DNA of 64,000 bases from Microbulbifer sp. ALW1. GTDB lineage: Bacteria > Pseudomonadota > Gammaproteobacteria > Pseudomonadales > Cellvibrionaceae. Below, one piece after another: positions 55,090-63,791 of the stretch. The notes under the pieces were generated by a model. It was given only the letters and a program-made list of their open reading frames with translations. It did no database searches and had not been told where the DNA came from. A program made the translations under genes and the position numbers. The stretch is taken from assembly GCF_009903625.1 (NCBI RefSeq), contig NZ_CP047569.1, positions 1,768,501 through 1,832,500 on the forward strand, read 5' to 3'. Each line of letters starts with the position of its first letter. The stretch's first letter is position 1.

Positions 55090-56724
55090 ATGGCAAAACA
55101 AGTCATTAAAGTGCCTGATCTCGGCGGTGCCGATCAGGTCGATGTAATTGAAATCTCCGTTGCCGTGGGTGACACGGTAGCGGAAGAGGATGCGCTGATC
55201 GTGGTGGAGGGCGACAAGGCCTCCATGGACGTGCCCGCACCTTTCGCCGGCAAGATCCTGAGCATTTCCGTGAAGGAAGGTGACAAGGTCTCCGAAGGCG
55301 ATGTCATCGGTGAAATGGAAACCGAAGCGGCAGGTGAAGCGGCGGAAGAACCCGCCCCGGCACCGGCCGAAGAGTCTGCTCCGGCCCCGGTTGCTGCAGA
55401 AGCTCCGGCGCCAGCGGCAGCTGCCGGTGAAGAGAAAGAAGAGGAACTCAAGGTTCCGGATCTCGGCGGCGCCGATTCCGTGGACGTGATTGAGATTTCT
55501 GTCTCTGCCGGTGACTCCGTGGAAGAGGGCGATGCCCTGATCGTGGTGGAAGGTGACAAGGCGTCCATGGACGTGCCGTCTTCCACTTCCGGTACCATCG
55601 TTTCCATTTCGGTGAAGGAAGGCGACAAGGTTTCCACCGGTGATGTCATCGGTGTGATCAAGACCGTCTCTGGTGGTGGCGCTGCGTCAGCACCCGCGGC
55701 AGCCGCACCTGCTCCGGCCGCTGCGCCAGCTCCTGCGCCTGCGGCGTCACAAGAGCCTCCGGCCGCACCGCAAAAAGACCCGCACGTAGAGCGCGACCAC
55801 ACCCCATCCGCCGAGGTTTACGCCGGCCCCGCCGTGCGCAAACTGGCCCGCGAGCTGGGCGTGACCCTCAACAAGGTCAAGCCTACCGGCCCGCGCAACC
55901 GCGTTACTAAAGACGACCTCAACGCCTACATCAAAGAGCAGGTGAAGAAGGCCGAGAGTGGTGCCGCCGGTGGTGTTGGTGGCAGCATTGGCATTGCGCC
56001 GATGCCGGAGATCGACTTCAGCCAGTTCGGCCCGGTGACTACCGAGCCCATGAGCAAGATTCACAAGCTCACCGCGGCGAATATGTCCCGTAACTGGCTG
56101 AACGTGCCGCACGTTACCCAGTTCGACGACGCGGATATCACCGAGCTGGAAGACTTCCGCAAGTCCATGAAAGCCGAAGCAGAAAAGCGTGGCGTAAAAC
56201 TTACTCCTGTGCCTTTCCTGCTGAAAGCGGCCGCGGCTGCCCTGCGCGAAGTACCGAGCTTCAACGTATCCCTGCACAACGATGGCGAGCACATCGTCAA
56301 GAAGGACTACGTGCATATCGGCATGGCGGTAGATACCCCGAAAGGCCTGATGGTCCCGGTTATCCGCGATGTGGACAAGAAAGGCCTGTACGAGCTGGCA
56401 GAAGAAGCGACCGCCATGGCGATCGCCGCCCGTGACGGCAAGCTGAAGCCCCGCGATATGCAGGGTGCCTGCTTCACCATCTCCAGCCTCGGCGCCATTG
56501 GTGGTACCGGCTTTACCCCGATCGTCAATGCGCCGGAAGTGGGTATCCTCGGTGTTTCCAAACTGGCAATTCGCCCGGAGTGGAACGGTAAGGAGTTCGT
56601 ACCCCGTCAGATGCTGCCGCTGGCACTGTCTTACGATCACCGCGCAGTAAACGGTGGCGATGCGGGACGCTTCCTGACTTATCTGGCCGGTGTGCTCGGC
56701 GACGTGCGCAAGCTGCTGCTGTAA
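55090..56724 (+). CDS. aceF: Pyruvate dehydrogenase E2, dihydrolipoyl acetyltransferase
   Basis: A 544-aa core of the complex. There are two lipoyl domains, at ~4-78 and ~120-194, each with the modified Lys in GDKASMDVP. Pro/Ala-rich linkers follow each. The E1/E3-binding domain is at ~240-280 (YAGPAVRKLARELGVTL) and the CoA-acyltransferase core at ~310-544, with the active site in SYDHRAVNGGDAG. Two lipoyl domains rather than three as in E. coli. No lpd gene follows in the window. Confidence 0.97.
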   Translation: MAKQVIKVPDLGGADQVDVIEISVAVGDTVAEEDALIVVEGDKASMDVPAPFAGKILSISVKEGDKVSEGDVIGEMETEAAGEAAEEPAPAPAEESAPAPVAAEAPAPAAAAGEEKEEELKVPDLGGADSVDVIEISVSAGDSVEEGDALIVVEGDKASMDVPSSTSGTIVSISVKEGDKVSTGDVIGVIKTVSGGGAASAPAAAAPAPAAAPAPAPAASQEPPAAPQKDPHVERDHTPSAEVYAGPAVRKLARELGVTLNKVKPTGPRNRVTKDDLNAYIKEQVKKAESGAAGGVGGSIGIAPMPEIDFSQFGPVTTEPMSKIHKLTAANMSRNWLNVPHVTQFDDADITELEDFRKSMKAEAEKRGVKLTPVPFLLKAAAAALREVPSFNVSLHNDGEHIVKKDYVHIGMAVDTPKGLMVPVIRDVDKKGLYELAEEATAMAIAARDGKLKPRDMQGACFTISSLGAIGGTGFTPIVNAPEVGILGVSKLAIRPEWNGKEFVPRQMLPLALSYDHRAVNGGDAGRFLTYLAGVLGDVRKLLL

Positions 56725-56745
56725 TTTCAGTTGCGTAAGTGTTAG

Positions 56746-56781
56746 AAAAAACGCCGGTGGGTTTCCCCCGGCGTTTTTTTT
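56746..56781 (+). terminator. Rho-independent terminator after aceF
   Basis: AAAAAACGCCGG/CCGGCGTTTTTT with a 10-nt loop and a long T-run. Confidence 0.93.
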
Positions 56782-57002
56782 TGCGCTTGTGGTTTTTTCT
56801 CTGGCACTTGCTGGCGGCAGATAATTGCTGCCGTTGAATCTCACGCTTTTAATTCTGGTTAAAAGTTATACAGCGACGTCGTACACTTCTTACCCGCTAA
56901 ACTGAAAGTACCGACACCTGTTCCGGAAGACGGACTTCTCCGGGGTGTGGCGGTTGCGAAGTGAAGTGGCGAAGGAAAGGTCAAGTTGCGAGGTAGTCAG
57001 CG

Positions 57003-57272
57003 ATGAGCCGCACAGGGATTGCAGTGGTGGCATTGGGCGCCACACTCTGCTTACAGGGTTGTATCTTCGTGCCGTATGGAAACGAAAACAGTTACGATCC
57101 ATTTTTCTTTAATCCGGATGACAAGAGCCAGAGCGCGGACTTTGTGGAGGTGGGTAATTACCTGCCCAATGCCGCGGCACCGCCTGCGGCCAGCCGCCAG
57201 TGCTCAACCGATGTGGACAACGCCAGAGTCGGTTCGGCCTGTTGGTTTTTTCCGGTAATGCGGGTCTATTGA
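57003..57272 (+). CDS. Small lipoprotein with partial Cys module
   Basis: An 89-aa predicted lipoprotein: signal peptide and lipobox LQGC (Cys at residue 20). The mature part is short. Near the end C-x12-C followed by W (QCST...SACW) matches the first half of the module seen in the next two genes, but the later Cys pair is missing. No family recognised. Confidence 0.65.
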   Translation: MSRTGIAVVALGATLCLQGCIFVPYGNENSYDPFFFNPDDKSQSADFVEVGNYLPNAAAPPAASRQCSTDVDNARVGSACWFFPVMRVY

Positions 57273-57319
57273 TTCCGTAACTTTCTAGATGCAACCGGTT
57301 GCTTTGTTAAGGAGGCCCT

Positions 57320-57577
57320 ATGCGCAAACGAGTGACACTTCTCTCCCTGTTGGCGGCAGCAACACTACTTTCTGCCTGCGGTACCAGCAGTGTGCGCGAT
57401 CAGGTGGTCTACCCTAACAGTGCGCCCATTCCCCGCCAGCCGGTGGCGGAGCAGAAAACCAATTACGATGGCTGTCCCGGTGATGCCGAAGAGCTGGCCC
57501 CCGGGTCTATCTGCCCGGCTACCGCCCAGTGCTATGAAATTTCCGGCGGTCGTCGCTGCATTGTTTATGAAAAGTAA
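57320..57577 (+). CDS. Small lipoprotein with one four-Cys module
   Basis: An 85-aa predicted lipoprotein with lipobox LSAC (Cys at residue 20) and a strong AAGGAGG ribosome site. The C-terminal half has C-x12-C-x5-C-Y-x7-C (CPGD...SICPATAQCYEI...RRC). The same spacing appears twice in the next gene. No family recognised; an extracytoplasmic disulfide-bonded fold is likely. Confidence 0.75.
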   Translation: MRKRVTLLSLLAAATLLSACGTSSVRDQVVYPNSAPIPRQPVAEQKTNYDGCPGDAEELAPGSICPATAQCYEISGGRRCIVYEK

Positions 57578-57688
57578 ACTGGCCGCTTATTCGAGCCGCG
57601 TTTTGGCTGGCAGTAGTTGAATATCCGTTTTGGGGCAGGGAGCGCCCTTATAGACGGTCACAGGACCGAATGTCACAGGGGAAGTGTT

Positions 57689-58075
57689 ATGAAACTGCGT
57701 CAGCTTGTCTTGCTGGCTACCATTCTGATGACCGCTTGTGCCGGTCGTGTTGAAAATGCCGCGAGCCTGGATGGTTTCTGGTGTGACCTTACCGGTACAC
57801 CGGCAACCTATTACCAGCCACCTCTGCCCGCCAACCTCACACCCGCCTATCCACGCGATTGTTTTGCCGGGGATATGCAGGTGCCGACGGCCAACACCTG
57901 CCTGGTAGATGATGCGGTGTGTTATCAGCTGGATACGGGTGCCTGGTGTACCGCTGGCCGCACACCGCAGTGCCCGGCCGGCTCCTCACCCATGGCAATG
58001 GAGGCACCCTGCCCGGAAGGTGGCAGGTGCTGGATGTACAGCGAAGGGCTTCGCTGCCACACGGTTGGCGTCTAG
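57689..58075 (+). CDS. Lipoprotein with two four-Cys modules
   Basis: A 128-aa predicted lipoprotein, lipobox MTAC (Cys at residue 17). Module A is CFAGDMQVPTANTC, LVDDAV, CYQLDTGAWC (C-x12-C-x6-C-Y-x7-C). Module B is CPAGSSPMAMEAPC, PEGGR, CWMYSEGLRC (C-x12-C-x5-C-W-x7-C). The two modules suggest internal duplication. The ATG at 57689 starts the signal peptide; the frame from 57617 is not used. Same direction as its two smaller neighbours. Confidence 0.8.
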   Translation: MKLRQLVLLATILMTACAGRVENAASLDGFWCDLTGTPATYYQPPLPANLTPAYPRDCFAGDMQVPTANTCLVDDAVCYQLDTGAWCTAGRTPQCPAGSSPMAMEAPCPEGGRCWMYSEGLRCHTVGV

Positions 58076-58111
58076 GACTGGCTGTGGCTAGGCAGTGACC
58101 ATCCAGCGGGT

Positions 58112-58456
58112 ATGATCTGGATTAAAGGCGTCCTGGTGGCCATTGATCAATTGGGCAATGCCATCGCTGGCGGCAATCCCGACGCCACTATCTCCGCCCG
58201 CACTGGTTTTTTCGCGCGGGTCAAGGAAACGCCGTTCCGCCCCTGGTGGCAGCTGATGGAGCGGATCATCGATTTCACCTTTCGTCCCATCGACGGCCCC
58301 GATCACTGCTTCAATGCCTATCTCGCGGATAAGGACGAGGAGCATCGCGAGGGCAGTGACCTGGCGCGCGGTATCCTCGGGATATTGATTATGCTGGTTT
58401 GTATCCCGCTGTCCCTGCTGACACGTCTGTATGCCGTTTTCTTTCCTCGACCTTAG
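58112..58456 (+). CDS. Small protein with C-terminal transmembrane helix, unknown
   Basis: A 114-aa protein starting MIWIKGVLVAIDQLGNAIAGGNPD. The core has the short ATISARTGFF and CFNAYLADKDEEHREG. One hydrophobic segment near 87-106 (ILGILIMLVCIPLSLLTRLY) is followed by a basic end. The IDQLxNxxxGGxPDxTISAR-type start resembles short conserved proteins of pseudomonads. Function not known. Confidence 0.65.
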   Translation: MIWIKGVLVAIDQLGNAIAGGNPDATISARTGFFARVKETPFRPWWQLMERIIDFTFRPIDGPDHCFNAYLADKDEEHREGSDLARGILGILIMLVCIPLSLLTRLYAVFFPRP

Positions 58457-58476
58457 CTCTGTTATCGCCTGGGTGA

Positions 58477-59808
58477 TCAAGCGCTTTCCGGCCACGGCAG
58501 CCACAGGCTGACCTGAAGCCCGCCTCCACTGCGATTGTGCAAGCGAATTTGTCCACCGTGGGCATCGGCGATTTCCCGGCAGAGTGCCAAGCCTAACCCT
58601 ACGCCCTGCGGCTTGGTCGAGTAAAACGGCAGTAGAGCCTGTTGCAGCACCTTGTCGCTCATACCGGCGCCGCGGTCTTCCACGGTAAGCAGCTGCCCGT
58701 GGGCATCGCTCTCAATGCGCAGGGTAATGGATTCCGCCGGACTGCCAGATTCCGCGGCATTTTTTAACAGATTCAGAAGTGCCTGTTCGATCTGCGCCGA
58801 ATCGAAATAGCCGGGTCTTGCGGGCAGGCTTCCGGTCAGTGTGAAGGGGTGGAGTGGCTGCAAGCGGGCCACCAGTTTTGCCCAGGGCACTTCTTCACAG
58901 CTGGGCGCAGGCAGTTTGGCAAAGCGCGCATACCCCTGGGTAAATGCAGTGAGATGCCGGCAGCGCTCGGCAATAACGTCGAATACGCCGGCGAGTTGCT
59001 GAGAGTTAATTTTTTCGGACAGCAGTTTGCCGCTGTGGGCCATGGAGGAAATGGGGGCGAGGGAGTTGTTCAGCTCGTGGCTGATCAGGCGAATCACTTT
59101 CTTCCACACCTGTACTTCGGCCCGGGTGAGCTCCCGTGTCATTTCCCGCAGCAAAATCAGGCGATGTTGTTGTGAGTTGAGTACGAAGGTGCTGTTGCTG
59201 ATATGCAGTGTATGACTGCTGTCGCCATCGAGGTAACTGGTGAGGCCATCCTGTTTGTTTTTGATTGCCTGCGCCAGCTCCGGCGGGCATACGGGAAGAA
59301 TCTGCTCCAGTAAATGTCCTTGCAGTGGCTTTCCCTGATGCAGCAGGTGGCGGGCGCTGGTGTTGGCATAGATGATGTGCTGGCTCTGGTCGATCAGTAA
59401 CAGCGCCAGTGGTGAACTCTGGATGACCGTATCCAGCAACAGCTCCCGCTGGTGAATGTGCGCGCGCTCGCGCCGCAATATTTCTCCCACTTCGTTGTAC
59501 AGCTCTGCCAGCTGTCCTAACTGGTCTTTGCGATCCAGTGCCAGGGAAATGGAAAAATCGCCATCGCGAAAATTCAGCAGCCCGCCTTCCAGACTGTACA
59601 GTGCGCGGTTGAGGTTGCGGGTAATGGGGCGCAACAGAATAAAGGTCAGCGTCAGCGCCAGTAGCAGGCCTGCGCTCCATGCCAGTATCGGCTGGGCCCC
59701 CAGTTGCAATAGCGCAATAGGAATACCGCTACCGAGCGCCACCGAAAGCAATACGGTGGCGAACAGTTTTCCCTCGATGGAGATTTTCGAACGTGTACCT
59801 CGGGACAT
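58477..59808 (-). CDS. Sensor histidine kinase (NtrY-like)
   Basis: A 443-aa kinase. Two TM helices in the first ~60 residues, then a HAMP-like linker and a PAS-type sensor (~140-230, with LLLIDQSQHIIYANTSARHLL). H-box SHELNNSLAPISSM (phosphorylated His near 244). ATPase domain with N-box NLLKNAAESG, G1 DRGAGM and G2 GVGLGLALCR. Start overlaps the response-regulator stop (TGATG), so the two are coupled. It probably senses envelope stress or an exported compound, given the exporter upstream. Confidence 0.9.
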   Translation of the reverse strand: MSRGTRSKISIEGKLFATVLLSVALGSGIPIALLQLGAQPILAWSAGLLLALTLTFILLRPITRNLNRALYSLEGGLLNFRDGDFSISLALDRKDQLGQLAELYNEVGEILRRERAHIHQRELLLDTVIQSSPLALLLIDQSQHIIYANTSARHLLHQGKPLQGHLLEQILPVCPPELAQAIKNKQDGLTSYLDGDSSHTLHISNSTFVLNSQQHRLILLREMTRELTRAEVQVWKKVIRLISHELNNSLAPISSMAHSGKLLSEKINSQQLAGVFDVIAERCRHLTAFTQGYARFAKLPAPSCEEVPWAKLVARLQPLHPFTLTGSLPARPGYFDSAQIEQALLNLLKNAAESGSPAESITLRIESDAHGQLLTVEDRGAGMSDKVLQQALLPFYSTKPQGVGLGLALCREIADAHGGQIRLHNRSGGGLQVSLWLPWPESA

Positions 59809-61154
59809 CAGTAGGGAATTCCGTATTTATCCAGCCGGCGATACAGAGCTTGCCGACTTAATCCCAGTTCGCGTGCGGCCTGGGCGATGATGCCGTTGCA
59901 GTTGGCGAGAGTCTGTTCCAGCAGTTCACGGCTGGGTTCGAAGCTGTGCTCCGGTACCTTGAGCTGGGTGTCTTCCGGCAGCGCCAGGGTCGCCTCATCA
60001 ATGGTGTCGCCCTTGGTCAGCACCGCAGCGCGTTGCATCACATTTTGCAGTTCGCGCACGTTACCGGGCCAACTGTAGCGCATCAGGCATTGCTGTGCCT
60101 GCGGGCCCAGTTGTTTTCCGGTGCGGGCGAGGAAACCACGGGCCAGAGGCAGAATATCTTCCGGGCGCTCACTCAACGGCGGCAGTTTCAGTTCGATCAC
60201 ATTCAGTCGGTAGAACAGGTCCTGGCGGAAACTGCCGTCGCTGATCATTTGCTGCAGGTTGCTGTTGGTGGCACTGATCACGCGCACCCGTACCTTGCGG
60301 GTCTGGCTGCTGCCGAGGCGCTGGAATTCTCCGGTCTGCAGTACCCGCAGTAGTTTTACCTGACCGCTGGCAGAGAGCTCTCCGATTTCGTCGAGAAACA
60401 GGGTGCCGCCATCGGCGGCCTCGAACCGCCCCTGGCGAACCTTGTTGCCTGAGCCGGTGTAGGCACCGGCCTCAGCGCCAAACAGTTCTGCTTCCATCAA
60501 CTCTTCCGGCAGGGCGCCGACATTGACCTTGATGTAAGGGCCGTGTTTTACGCTTGAGTTGGCCTGCACAATATCCGCAATTTTTTCTTTGCCCGCGCCG
60601 TTGGGACCAGTGATCAGCACCGGTACGTCGGAGTGGGCCACCTGGGTGGCCATTTCCAGCAGCTTTTGCACGCTGTTACTGCGGTAGACAATATCCTGCA
60701 AATCAAATTGCTGCTGCAATTGTTCGCGCGCCTGCTGCTCGCGGCTCTGGGTCTGCCGCTGTTGCTGCTGCAGCTCGTGCAGCTCCATCAGGTTCTTGAT
60801 GGTGGCGACTAGTTTGTTGTCGTCCCAGGGCTTGCCCACATAGTCGGCGGCGCCGGCTTTGACCAGCTCCACCGCCATCTCCAGCTGTGTCCAGGCGGTG
60901 AGCAATATCACCGGGATATCCGGTTGCAGCTCACGCAGGGCGAAAAACAGCGCGTGGCCTTCTTCACCGGAGGTGGTATCCGCAGTGAAGTTCATATCCT
61001 GAATGACGAGGCTGATGTCCGGGTTTTCCCGCAGTAGTTGCAGGCCCGCCTGGGGCGTGATGGCGGAGAGCGTCTGAATATCGTGGAGGGATAACAACAG
61101 GGACAGGGCAGAGATGATGCTGGTGTTGTCATCTATGACAAGAACTTTATCCAT
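59808..61154 (-). CDS. Sigma-54-type response regulator (NtrC family)
   Basis: A 448-aa regulator. Receiver domain 1-120, phosphoacceptor D53 in IQDMNF, Thr near 86 and Lys near 108. AAA+ domain ~155-385: Walker A GPNGAGKE, the sigma-54 contact loop GAYTGS where most activators have GAFTGA, and Walker B TLFLDEIGELS. C-terminal Fis-type HTH ends LGLSRQALYRRLDKYGIPY. Partner kinase downstream; exporter genes upstream. The GAYTGS loop leaves sigma-54 use uncertain. Confidence 0.9.
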   Translation of the reverse strand: MDKVLVIDDNTSIISALSLLLSLHDIQTLSAITPQAGLQLLRENPDISLVIQDMNFTADTTSGEEGHALFFALRELQPDIPVILLTAWTQLEMAVELVKAGAADYVGKPWDDNKLVATIKNLMELHELQQQQRQTQSREQQAREQLQQQFDLQDIVYRSNSVQKLLEMATQVAHSDVPVLITGPNGAGKEKIADIVQANSSVKHGPYIKVNVGALPEELMEAELFGAEAGAYTGSGNKVRQGRFEAADGGTLFLDEIGELSASGQVKLLRVLQTGEFQRLGSSQTRKVRVRVISATNSNLQQMISDGSFRQDLFYRLNVIELKLPPLSERPEDILPLARGFLARTGKQLGPQAQQCLMRYSWPGNVRELQNVMQRAAVLTKGDTIDEATLALPEDTQLKVPEHSFEPSRELLEQTLANCNGIIAQAARELGLSRQALYRRLDKYGIPY

Positions 61155-61178
61155 AATTTTGATCTTGGCTGCACGAGA

Positions 61179-61202
61179 GAAACGGGCGAGGGCGCCCGTT
61201 TC
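61179..61202 (-). terminator. Hairpin between exporter and two-component genes
   Basis: Perfect 10-bp stem GAAACGGGCG/CGCCCGTTTC with a 4-nt loop. The minus-strand side ends with TTTC but no longer T-run. It could terminate the exporter transcript before the regulator. Confidence 0.55.
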
Positions 61203-61227
61203 GGTGGAGGAGCAAGTGTACCTTGCT

Positions 61228-62439
61228 TTAAACGCTGCGTGTGGCGGTTGCCGGAGAGATATTCGCCGCGCGCAGTGCCGGTACCAGGGCTGCCGCCAGA
61301 CTCACGACCAGCAGTGTCACGGCGCAAAACACGGTAATGCTCAGAGGCAGCGCGGGCTGTTCAAATTCCCGGACCAGAAAGCCGTTGAAAATCTGCGCCG
61401 CCGCGGTACCCAGGGCGATGCCCGTTGCCGCAATCATCAGGTTTTCCAGCAGGAAGTAGCGGCAGATGGCGGTACGGGTGGCGCCCAGTGCACGTCGTAC
61501 ACCGATCTGCTTCTGGCGCTGGGTAATCCAGAATACCGTGAGACCGATGATGCCGAGGGCAACGATAAAGGTCAGCAGGATGACGACGCCGCTCAGTACC
61601 TTAACCATCGTATTGTCCCCGGCGTAGTACTGGGCCTTTTCCTCTTCGATGGTATAGGAGTTGATCACACGGTTGCCATCGCGCTCCGCCAGCTTCTCCT
61701 CGACCAGTTTCTGTACTGCGTCGCGCTGCCCGGGTTCGGCGCGCACGATGTAGTAGAACCAGCGGTCGGTAATGGCCGGGTAAAAGGCACCGCGACCGGC
61801 AAGTGCGGAATTGGGCCAGGGGCCCAGATTGCGCTCGACGATACCGACAATCTTGATCGGATGGTCGTCACCGCCGTTGAAAAACGCTTTGCCCAGCACA
61901 TTGCCATCGCTCTCGGGAAACAGGTCATCGGCAAATTTCTGGGTCACCACTGCGATGGTCGGGCGATCGTTGCTGCTGGGGCTGATTTTCATCACCTCTT
62001 CAGGGTAAAACCCGCGGCCGGCGATCAACTTCATTCCCAGCGCATCGATGAAGTGTTCATCGGTGGTGTAGTAGTTGGCGCTCATCCCACCGGTTTCCTG
62101 GTTGGGTTCGGTATAGAAGCCACTGGCAGATCCGCTGCCGGACAGGGGGACATGGTTGCTGATGGTGGCACTGGCCACACCCGGCAGGGAGCGGATCATA
62201 TCCAGGTCCTGGCGGAAGGCATCGTACATGTCGTAGTCCTTGGGAATCGCCATGAAATGAAAAGTGGTAATTTCATTTTCAGCGATACCGGTGGGACGGG
62301 ACATGCGCTCGGTACGCTCGTTCATGACCACCAGCGCATTGCTGACGATGGCGAGTGTGAGCCCCAGCTGCAGTGCAATCAGCAGTGCAGAGACTTTGTG
62401 GCGCCACAGCGCCGATAAAATGGGTCGCAGTTCCAACAT
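61228..62439 (-). CDS. ABC transporter permease, MacB/FtsX type (second)
   Basis: A 403-aa permease. N-terminal TM near 15-40 (VSALLIALQLGLTLAIVSNAL). Periplasmic MacB_PCD domain ~45-260 with GVASATISNHVPLSG and a FDA-type region. The FtsX domain has three TM helices in the last ~120 residues (VKVLSGVVILLTFIVALGIIGL and two more), with QIGVRRALGATR between the first and second. Partner of the permease and ATPase next to it. Confidence 0.92.
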   Translation of the reverse strand: MLELRPILSALWRHKVSALLIALQLGLTLAIVSNALVVMNERTERMSRPTGIAENEITTFHFMAIPKDYDMYDAFRQDLDMIRSLPGVASATISNHVPLSGSGSASGFYTEPNQETGGMSANYYTTDEHFIDALGMKLIAGRGFYPEEVMKISPSSNDRPTIAVVTQKFADDLFPESDGNVLGKAFFNGGDDHPIKIVGIVERNLGPWPNSALAGRGAFYPAITDRWFYYIVRAEPGQRDAVQKLVEEKLAERDGNRVINSYTIEEEKAQYYAGDNTMVKVLSGVVILLTFIVALGIIGLTVFWITQRQKQIGVRRALGATRTAICRYFLLENLMIAATGIALGTAAAQIFNGFLVREFEQPALPLSITVFCAVTLLVVSLAAALVPALRAANISPATATRSV

Positions 62440-62466
62440 GGTTATTTCCTTTCTGCTTGCACTGGC

Positions 62467-63780
62467 TTACTGGGTTTTCAGGTAAATGGACGGATTGGTA
62501 CGGCTGATGCGCCATGCCGGGTAGAAGCCGGCCAGCAGGCTGGACACGACCGCGAGGCCAATGGCTGCCAGCATCATGGTCCAGTCCATGGAGGCAACGC
62601 GATCCATGTAACCCATCTGCAGTTGTCGAATCAGCGCCAGGCCGGCAAGAGTGAGCAGAATACCCGCCAGTCCACCGAGCAGCCCGACACAGGCGCTTTC
62701 CACCAGGTGCTGGCTGAATACCGCGTTGCGACTGGCGCCGAGCGCGCGACGCACACCAGCCTCCGGCGCCTTGCGCAGGAACTTGGCCAGCAGCAATGCA
62801 ACCGCGTTTACCAGGCACACCAGCAGGAAGGCCAGCGACAGCCAGTTGAGCATGCGGTCATCGCCGTCCACGACCTCGTTCAGCAGCAGCCACTCGGAAG
62901 GCTTGCTGAGACCGAATTTCAGCGGGCGGGGGAAGCGCCCCTGTTCTTTCTGTTCGCGGATATAGCCGGTGAGAAAATCCCGATAGGCTTCGATTTGCTG
63001 CGGCGTGTCCAGCTGTACCCAGTACTGCAGCCACACCATGTCGCTGTTCAGGCGGTCTTCGTAACTATTGATTTGCTCCGATTTCCAGCCATTGGTGTTT
63101 CCCCAGGGGTAAATTTCAAAGGTGCGGTGCAGGCCGAAGGGCAGGAATGCTTCCGCGGACTTGTTGAAGTGGCCGTTGTTCAGGTCTTGCACTTTCGGGC
63201 TGGGCTGCCAGTGATCGGTTACGCCGACTACCGTGAAGGGCACGCCGTTGAAGTTGACGGTGCGACCGACACTGTTTTCACCGCCGAACAGTTTTTCGTT
63301 GCTTTCCTTCGAGAGTACCAGCTGGTGAATCGGGCTTTGGTCTGCTTCTTTTGACCAGGTGCCGCCGTAAAGGAAGGGCACATCAAACAGCGAGAAGAAA
63401 TCACGGCTGGTGACTCGGGAGTTGGCGGTAAACGGGCGTATATCGGAATTCTCCAGGGAAATGGGGCCGCCCCAGCGGTGCATGGCAACCTGGTTTACCG
63501 GAATGTCCGAGCGCAGCAGGTTGACCGCATCCTGGTAGGTCAGCTGCCAGGGCATTTCACTGGGGTTGTCCGCTGCTTCGTGGGGATCCCAGGCATCCAG
63601 CTGCACGGCATAGAGCACGTCATCTTTAGCCGCGAGTGCATTGCGCGACATCATATAGTTGAGGGTCAGGGTGGTCATGGCTGCGCCGACGCCCACGGCG
63701 ATGGCCGCGACCATCAGCGCACTCAGCACCGGTGTGCGGCGCAGGCTGCGCAGCGCCAGGGAAACGTAGTATCCAAACAT
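62467..63780 (-). CDS. ABC transporter permease, MacB/FtsX type (first)
   Basis: A 437-aa permease. N-terminal TM near 20-40 (SALMVAAIAVGVGAAMTTLTL). MacB_PCD periplasmic part (~50-290). FtsX C-terminal domain with EAGVRRALGASRNAVF and three TM helices. The ATG at 63780 fits the family start; the frame to 63927 would read into the ATPase gene. Stop is 27 nt before the second permease. Confidence 0.92.
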   Translation of the reverse strand: MFGYYVSLALRSLRRTPVLSALMVAAIAVGVGAAMTTLTLNYMMSRNALAAKDDVLYAVQLDAWDPHEAADNPSEMPWQLTYQDAVNLLRSDIPVNQVAMHRWGGPISLENSDIRPFTANSRVTSRDFFSLFDVPFLYGGTWSKEADQSPIHQLVLSKESNEKLFGGENSVGRTVNFNGVPFTVVGVTDHWQPSPKVQDLNNGHFNKSAEAFLPFGLHRTFEIYPWGNTNGWKSEQINSYEDRLNSDMVWLQYWVQLDTPQQIEAYRDFLTGYIREQKEQGRFPRPLKFGLSKPSEWLLLNEVVDGDDRMLNWLSLAFLLVCLVNAVALLLAKFLRKAPEAGVRRALGASRNAVFSQHLVESACVGLLGGLAGILLTLAGLALIRQLQMGYMDRVASMDWTMMLAAIGLAVVSSLLAGFYPAWRISRTNPSIYLKTQ

Positions 63781-63791
63781 GCTGGGTCTCC

